Assembly (NCBI GenBank): GCA_024224995.1
Contig: JAAENB010000071.1
Coordinates: forward strand, 1-8,669
Reading direction: 5' to 3'
Source of the DNA: a bacterium
Lineage (GTDB): Bacteria > Spirochaetota > UBA4802 > UBA5550
DNA: 8,669 bases
Part shown: piece after piece, positions 1 through 5,300 of the stretch
How the letters are laid out: the number at the start of each line of letters is the position of its first letter
Numbering within the stretch: position 1 is the stretch's first letter
Notes under the pieces: generated by a model
The model's database searches: none
Seen by the model: only the letters and a program-made list of their open reading frames with translations
Told to the model about the DNA's origin: nothing
Made by a program: the position numbers and the translations under genes

Positions 1-161
1 CCCCTGCCGTGGGTTGCCATAAAATTTATTATTTCCGGTGTACAGGCTTCTGCCGCAATCACCAGGTCTCCTTCATTCTCTCTATCCTCGCTGTCCACAA
101 GGATAATCATTTTACCGTTCCTAATTTCATCAATAATTTCATGAATTGGACTCGATTTCAT
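1..161 (-). CDS. ribB: 3,4-dihydroxy-2-butanone 4-phosphate synthase, N-terminal part (RibB or RibBA)
   Basis: This gene is cut by the left edge, so only the first 53 codons are visible, read leftward from the ATG at 161. The enzyme converts ribulose 5-phosphate to 3,4-dihydroxy-2-butanone 4-phosphate plus formate, supplying the four-carbon unit for riboflavin in the cytoplasm. Identification rests on the near-universal RibB segment [16 protein letters not shown] at residues 23-38, which holds the acidic metal and substrate ligands, followed by INFMATHGR at 45-53. A good ribosome binding site (AGGAG, 169-173) sits 7 bases before the ATG and fixes the start. Whether a GTP cyclohydrolase II (RibA) domain follows cannot be seen. 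The gene is 83 bases downstream of dus in the same direction and may have its own promoter in that gap. No FMN riboswitch is recognisable upstream. Confidence 0.93.
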   Translation of the reverse strand, partial: MKSSPIHEIIDEIRNGKMIILVDSEDRENEGDLVIAAEACTPEIINFMATHGR

Positions 162-183
162 ATATATACTCCTATAAGGCTCT

Positions 184-240
184 TAAAATACCATTTTTTG
201 TACATTAGTAATTTTCTCTTAATATAGTCAAGGTATTTTA
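184..240. repeat. 9-bp perfect inverted repeat around the dus-ribB gap
   Basis: TAAAATACC at 184-192 and GGTATTTTA at 232-240 are exact reverse complements separated by 39 bases. The arms flank the putative ribB promoter, so they could be operator half-sites. In a dus-ribB read-through transcript they could pair into an A/U-rich stem. The arms are A/T-rich, so chance occurrence is possible. Confidence 0.4.
204..231 (-). promoter_or_regulatory. Possible ribB promoter, next to a 9-bp inverted repeat
   Basis: On the minus strand a TTGACT -35 (231-226) is followed after 16 bases by ACTAAT (209-204), a 4-of-6 match to a -10 box. Transcription would start near 197, about 36 bases before the ribB ATG. 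A perfect 9-bp inverted repeat (TAAAATACC/GGTATTTTA at 232-240 and 184-192) brackets this promoter. The -10 is weak, and read-through from dus is an equally good explanation for ribB expression. Confidence 0.35.
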
Positions 241-244
241 TGGG

Positions 245-1171
245 TCAGTATAACTCGCTTAATATTTCGTAAATTTCACCTTTATCCGTAGAAATAACCA
301 ATTTTCCCCGTATTTTTGAGGCATTGCGGAAATCATGGATATATTTTACCATATGTTTTCTCATGAGGATAATGCCCCGGTCACCATAAAATTCTATCAT
401 CAGTTCCAGGTGTTCCATTATATGCTCTACCTGTTCCTGTATTGTTGGTTCTTTTCCGCTAAAGACCCAGGGTTTGCCAATAGCTCCTCTTCCTATCATT
501 ACTACAGGGCAGCCGGTAAACCTGAGCCGGTCCATTGCTTCCTCATATGAACAAATATCCCCGTTTCCTACAACCGGAACCGCTGCCAGTTCATTTATTT
601 CTTTAATGGCGTTCCAATCGGCTTTTCCCTTATATCGCTGCGCCCTGGTCCTTCCATGTACCGCAATAAGGGATACTCCTGCCGCTTCCAGGGCTTTTAC
701 ATTGTCGCGATAATTCAGCGTAGTATCATCCCATCCCAGCCGGATCTTGGCAGTTACCGGGACCTTTACCCTGTGGACTACGTTTTTGGCGATATTCTCT
801 ACTTTTAACGGGTCCAGCAGCAGCGCGGATCCCGATCCCATGCCCGATTTACAGACTTTGGTTGCCGGGCAGCCCATATTCAGATCTATAAAATCGGGTT
901 TCAGCTCCTCAATCATCACTGCCGCATCTGCCATTACTTCAGCTGAATTACCAAAAAGCTGTATCCCAAAGGGCCGTTCTTCCTCATGAAACCTCAAAAG
1001 CTCCATGGTTTTCTTGTTTTTCCGGACTACTCCCTCGGAACTGATGAGCTCTGTTACCACAAAACCGGCTCCATGCCTTCGGGCAATCCTCCGGAAGGGA
1101 GAATCCGTATACCCCGCAATGGGCGCCAATACCAGTGTGCTCTCTATATGTATTGATCCAATTGTTATCAT
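245..1171 (-). CDS. dus: tRNA-dihydrouridine synthase (DusB-like)
   Basis: This is a 308-residue FMN-dependent enzyme that reduces specific uridines in the tRNA D-loop to dihydrouridine using NAD(P)H in the cytoplasm. The length suits bacterial DusB (about 320 residues). The TIM-barrel motifs appear in order: APIAGYTDSPFR (16-27, flavin binding), FGIQLFG (68-74), DLNMGCPATKV (96-106, with catalytic Cys101 as the proton donor), AKIRLGW (141-147, flavin-contacting Lys142), VHGRTRAQRYKG (171-182), VVGNGDI (200-206) and MIGRGAIGKPW (225-235, phosphate binding). A helical C-terminal RNA-binding domain follows from about residue 245. The stop is TGA at 247-245. There is no Shine-Dalgarno before the ATG, and a promoter lies almost on top of it, so the message may be leaderless. 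The family is certain. The DusB subtype, and hence which tRNA position is modified, is inferred from overall similarity. Confidence 0.96.
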   Translation of the reverse strand: MITIGSIHIESTLVLAPIAGYTDSPFRRIARRHGAGFVVTELISSEGVVRKNKKTMELLRFHEEERPFGIQLFGNSAEVMADAAVMIEELKPDFIDLNMGCPATKVCKSGMGSGSALLLDPLKVENIAKNVVHRVKVPVTAKIRLGWDDTTLNYRDNVKALEAAGVSLIAVHGRTRAQRYKGKADWNAIKEINELAAVPVVGNGDICSYEEAMDRLRFTGCPVVMIGRGAIGKPWVFSGKEPTIQEQVEHIMEHLELMIEFYGDRGIILMRKHMVKYIHDFRNASKIRGKLVISTDKGEIYEILSELY

Positions 1172-1325
1172 AATAAGGACATTATTTTATTGAGAATATA
1201 TCTTGTAAAGAAATTATAAACCCCCGAGTTAGGGCAGTTTATATTTTTAGTATATTAAAACAATATCAGGGAATTAGTCCCGTGCGCACCGAATAAATTA
1301 AACTGCTCCCTGGGAACGCCCCCCA
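1172..1325 (-). other. Intergenic region upstream of dus with several short inverted repeats
   Basis: This 154-base spacer separates the YkgJ-like gene from dus. Besides the dus promoter it holds an 8-bp inverted repeat (GCAGTTTA/TAAACTGC, arms at 1299-1306 and 1234-1241), extendable with a bulge. Between the arms lie the 8-bp palindrome GTGCGCAC (1282-1289) and a 4-bp hairpin GGGA/TCCC (1269-1281). On the minus strand that hairpin is followed by a T-rich stretch and could act as a weak terminator for the kinase operon. No strong intrinsic terminator is visible and no known RNA family is recognised. Confidence 0.4.
1181..1209 (-). promoter_or_regulatory. Likely dus promoter (sigma70-type), close to the start codon
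   Basis: Reading the minus strand, TTTACA (1209-1204) is a 5-of-6 -35 match. It is followed by a 17-base spacer and AATAAT (1186-1181), a 5-of-6 -10 match. A start 6-8 bases beyond the -10 falls at about 1173-1175, only two to four bases before the dus ATG at 1171. That fits the lack of any purine-rich ribosome binding site in front of dus. Confidence 0.55.
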
Positions 1326-1862
1326 TCACCCCCCTCTACCGCAGAGTTCCCTTAATGAAATCCGCTCCTGTTTATAAAAAGGATCATCTATTAACGCTAT
1401 AAAGCTAATATTAATAGACGCCAGGGCCTTATTCAGGGCATCAAGATTAAGGATATACCCGGAATCTATGGTGTCCAGGCCGGTGAAATTTTTCGGACAA
1501 AAATCGACGCTTTCTTCTATATACAGGGGATACCCGTGAGTACGGCATATTACGGGCCTGCTGTTATAAATAAGACACTGATCCTCGTAAAGAAAGATAC
1601 ACCGGTCCTCTCCGGCATTTTTCCCGATCCTTTCCCCGGACTCTTTGGGAAGCTCCTTTACTGCTCCGGCGATCCCGTAGGCTTCGATTCCGTTTACGGA
1701 ACCCAGGATACAACACTCGCTGCAGCCCGGCTTGCAGGTGAGATATTCTCCGTATTGTTTATATAAGCGCTCCGCGTAGCTTTCTATATTCCCAAGAAGC
1801 CTGTCATAGAGCTCTAAAACCTCTTCCATTCCCCTCAGGATACTATTATTTTTTTGTTCCAT
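1326..1862 (-). CDS. YkgJ-family cysteine-cluster protein (putative Zn/Fe-chelating domain)
   Basis: This is a 178-residue cytoplasmic protein with the cysteine pattern of the YkgJ / CxxCxxCC family (Pfam PF03692). Cys43, Cys47, Cys50 and Cys51 form a C-x3-C-x2-CC cluster. Cys88, Cys96 and Cys106 follow, the last two in CLIYNSRPVICRTHGYP (96-112), the hallmark C-x-I-Y-x-x-R-P-x-x-C-R block. Cys122 completes the set. The family is thought to bind Zn or an Fe-S/iron centre, and its biochemical role is generally unknown. The start is uncertain. ATG 1862 is chosen: it overlaps the receiver gene by 17 bases, which suggests translational coupling, but no clear ribosome binding site precedes it. A TTG at 1874 and an ATG at 1829 are alternatives, the latter preceded by GAGGGG too close to be ideal. 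The gene is the last member of the kinase-receiver unit. Confidence 0.85.
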   Translation of the reverse strand: MEQKNNSILRGMEEVLELYDRLLGNIESYAERLYKQYGEYLTCKPGCSECCILGSVNGIEAYGIAGAVKELPKESGERIGKNAGEDRCIFLYEDQCLIYNSRPVICRTHGYPLYIEESVDFCPKNFTGLDTIDSGYILNLDALNKALASINISFIALIDDPFYKQERISLRELCGRGG

Positions 1863-2274
1863 TGGGATTTTCAAGCAATTCTTTTAATTTTGTCATTATA
1901 TCTAAAATATTGTAGGGTTTGGCAATATAGGCGTCAAATCCTTGCTGAAGCAAATTTTCTTCGTCATTTTTCTCACTTAACGCGGTCATTGCCACGATAA
2001 CCACAGGCTGCGTATAGAGCTCTTTGATCTTCTGCATTGCTTCAATTCCACTGATTCCCGGCAGCTGCACATCCATAAAGATCAGGGTAAACACTTTTCC
2101 CAGTGCCCACTGAATCGCCCCTTCCCCATCCTCAGCGCATTCGATCTCAAAGCCGTAGAGCTCCAATGCGGCTGTTAATAATGCCCTGTTAATTTCATTG
2201 TCCTCAACAATAAGTATATCAACATCATCAGGATTAACATTTATCTTAACCGGCTGATTACTACTATCATTCAT
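1846..2274 (-). CDS. Single-domain response regulator (stand-alone receiver)
   Basis: The 142-residue product is a CheY/Spo0F/DivK-type receiver with no output domain. The phosphorylation site is complete: acidic residues Glu24-Asp25 in LIVEDNEINR (21-30), acceptor Asp68 in IFMDVQLPG (65-73), Thr97 in AMTAL (95-99) and Lys119 in AKPYN (118-122). The EDNEINR and MDVQLPG wording is typical of receivers that work with hybrid or complex histidine kinases. The ATG at 2274 is chosen because an excellent AAGGAGG (2283-2289) lies 8 bases upstream. An in-frame ATG at 2322 would place that site inside the coding region. The gene lies 85 bases after the large kinase stop, so it is the obvious candidate phosphotransfer partner. 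With no effector domain it must signal through protein contacts or a phosphorelay. The C-terminus overlaps the next gene. Confidence 0.95.
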   Translation of the reverse strand: MNDSSNQPVKINVNPDDVDILIVEDNEINRALLTAALELYGFEIECAEDGEGAIQWALGKVFTLIFMDVQLPGISGIEAMQKIKELYTQPVVIVAMTALSEKNDEENLLQQGFDAYIAKPYNILDIMTKLKELLENPNGTKK

Positions 2275-2359
2275 CCTGCCTTCCTCCTTTCCAGGTACTC
2301 TATTTTTTACTCTATTATACAAACAGTTCTGTCAACTTTATTTCTTGTTGGAACAGGAT
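2275..2359 (-). promoter_or_regulatory. Leader of the receiver gene: direct repeat, isolated -10-like box and strong RBS
   Basis: The 85 bases between the kinase stop and the receiver start contain an exact 9-base direct repeat with 12-base period (AATAGAGTA on the minus strand, at 2296-2304 and 2308-2316). A perfect TATAAT (2319-2314) overlaps the upstream copy. A perfect TTGACA (2335-2330) lies only 10 bases from the TATAAT, too close to pair with it as a normal sigma70 promoter. The RBS AAGGAGG is at 2283-2289. An internal promoter with a poor -35, or a binding site for a tandem-repeat regulator, is possible. Confidence 0.35.
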
Positions 2360-5300
2360 TTATACCATTCCCCCATGTTTGGGTATGGTTACGGTAAACC
2401 GGGTAAATACCCCTTCTTCACTTTCCAGTTCAATCTTTCCCCCGTGGCAGCTTTCTACGATCCACCGGGTGAGATGAAGTCCCAGCCCCATCCCTTTTTT
2501 TTGTTTTCCTTTTCCATCCTTTGATGTATAAAACATACTAAAGATATTTTCGCCTATTTTTTCGGGAATCCCGGGCCCATTGTCTTCAACAGTGATTATA
2601 AAAGCATTACCGGCACCATGAGCTGTTACAATAATTTTTCTCTCTCTTTTATCAAACAAATCCATGGCCTCGGATTTGAGCGCCTGAATGGAATTATTAA
2701 TAAGATTTTCCAGGACGATTTCCAGTTGTTCCGTGTTTATTTTTATTTCGATATTACTTTCAAAATCAAATTCTTTCTCTAACGTTATTTTTTCATGTGC
2801 CAGGGTATCTTCAAAACTATCCAGAAGATTATTAAGAATGATCTTGATTTTATTATAAACTTTTTCCGCTCTTTTTCCAAAATTTCTCTTTATTTTATCC
2901 TTCATTATCTCGATTTTATCCAGACCCTGCTCACACTTAGCCAGGGTATCTTTTGCGAAGTCTATAAATTCTCTATCCCGGACTGTTCCTTCCTGTTCAA
3001 TTTCTTCCATTATGGTCTTCCCGATCATTATCATTTGACCAAAAGGCCAGAGCTCATTATGGAATTTATGACCGATATCGGACACCAGGATTGAAGAGTC
3101 ATTAAGAGTTGTCTTTAATTTTTCATAGGCGTCGGCTAACTCCGATGTCCGTTCCCGTACCTTTTCTTCAAGACTTGAATACAAACGGGCATTATCTATG
3201 GAAATTGCCGCTTGCGAAGAAAGCACCTTTAACAACTCCAGCCGTTCCGGGGTAAAGGCCCCTATGGTAAGATTATTTTCAAGATATAATATTCCCGATA
3301 TTTTCCCCCCTTTAAGCATAGGAGCGCATAGTATCGATTTTGGATTGTTTTTTAACACGTAAGGGTCATTCACGAAAGTCCCTTCCTGAGCGGCATTATT
3401 AAGAATAAGCGTTTCCCTGGTCCTTATAATATAATTAACTATTGCGGATGAAAGTCCCTCATGGGCATCTACCGGTATGGATTGCAGCACCTGGATATCC
3501 GCGGCATGGACTGTTCCTTCCGCTTCCACCCGGAACCTGCCTTCATCGGGCAGCATGAGGATACTCTTTTCCGCTCCGGCATTTTCCATAGTAATTTTCA
3601 TTAACGTAATCAGCAGTTTCCGGAAATCGATCTCTCCGGATATTGCGTGGGACGCTTTTATCACTGTTGTAAGATCAAGTACCTCCGAACTGTTCCCGCT
3701 TGACGTTGTGGTTGAACTGCTTACGGTGACTCCCACCTCTCTATGGCTGCTCCCCCTGTTTTTTTCCAGGAAATTGGGGTAACACTTACCCAGCTGGTAT
3801 AATTTCGCGAGAGCTCCCCACCGGGTATAACAGCTATACGCCTCAGCCAGGTATAACCCGGCTATGGTCTCTTTCCCCCTGGTTAGATAATATCGCGCCG
3901 CGCACTCACGGGACAGGGCTTCCAGGTTGTAATAGTTATATTTTTTTGCCAGTTTTATGGCACGTTCATAATAATCCTCAGCAAGGATATACTCTTCCTG
4001 TATACGGGCCACTTCTGCTTTTATTAGACAGAATCGATACTCATCATTCATTGGCGCGTGATGAGCCCATTTTTCAAAATTCTTCAAACTCCGGGTTATT
4101 TCTTTTAAAAAGATTTTCTTTTCGCGCTTCTCCGCTTCCGGGTAGAGAGCAAGCCTGGTAAGAGCTCCGTAAAAAGCAATATTCCTCACTGCCGGAGCTC
4201 CCGGTATTCCGTCAAGATATTCTTCCGCGCGTGCCAGGTCTTCCAGGCCGCGGAAATATTCTCCAAAGAGGTAGCGCAATTCCAGCCTCACACTATAAAA
4301 ATTGGCAAGAGTAGACCGTTGATTTGTTTCTACCCACAAGGGAACTGCTTCTTCCTCATTAAGCGCCCTGCCGTTCAAATCCGCGGGATTATCACTCTCC
4401 CCTAATAAATTCAACGTCCCCTGCCAGTATATTGCATGGACTTGCAAAATATGCTTTTGTTTATATTTTTTGATAATCGTATAGTGCCGGGACATATTCT
4501 GCTCCAGCTCTTCCAGTTCCATGCCGCAGCGATAGGAGCCCGCGTCATGAAGAAAAAGCCCGTACGAAGCATTTTCCAGATCACCGGTTTCCAGTCCCAC
4601 CCGGTATCCTTCCAGCAGAGATTCCCCCCCATTTCTCAGGTCTTCTTTTAAATAGCGTATCATCCCGTTATACACAAAGAGTGTTTTCGACCGCTGTGCC
4701 CTGGCGTCCAGTTTATCGAGAAGCTGCAGCCCTAAATTCCCGAACCGGTAGCCGCGGTCTATATCACCCTGTATTACCAAAAGCAGCACTCCAAAAAAAC
4801 AATACATAAAAGAATGCTCAGGCGCGTGGCCGTACTGAAGAGCCAGCCGGATCGATCGTAATACCAGTACCGGGAATAAAGCGGGCGCGGAAATATAGGC
4901 GGCCAGCCCCATTCCGGAAAAAATCTGCATGGCAGAAAGAGCTGCCGCATCGGTCATTGGAGGAAGACCGGCCAGGTCTTCGGGGCTTTTCCCTGCCAGG
5001 ACAAGTTTTGTTTTTAACAGCTCCCACAGGATAGTTATTTTAGAAGGGTTTTCCGGTATTTTCATGCCCAGGGATCGCAAAATACAGACACCCGTACTAA
5101 TAGCATTCTTAAAATCCTCTTGCGCGGTATAGGCGTTTATTCTGGATTTATATACCCGTATGGAATCAGTTACCGATCGTACCCGGGTAATAACGGTTTC
5201 CGAAAGAGAAAGCATCTGCTCAATATCACCAAAAAAACAGGCTGTTTCTGCTGCTTCGGTATAGAGAGAAAGAGCCAGGTCGTATTCTTTTTCCCAGCAA

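Noticed and set aside
9..227. Plus-strand open frame of 72 codons at the left edge
   Set aside because: The opposite strand encodes the highly conserved RibB N-terminus, so this is its antisense shadow.
2275..2322. Longer receiver N-terminus from an ATG at 2322
   Set aside because: The extra 16 residues include the translated AAGGAGG ribosome binding site, and the ATG at 2274 is ideally placed 8 bases after it.
2314..2335. TTGACA and TATAAT read as a normal sigma70 promoter for the receiver
   Set aside because: The two boxes are only 10 bases apart, whereas about 16-18 is required, so they cannot work together as -35 and -10.
2320..2335. Possible LexA-type operator around ACAGTTCTGT
   Set aside because: The symmetry is only 4 bp on each side, and it does not match the GAAC-N4-GTTC or CTGT-N8-ACAG arrangements. 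No SOS-related gene is nearby.
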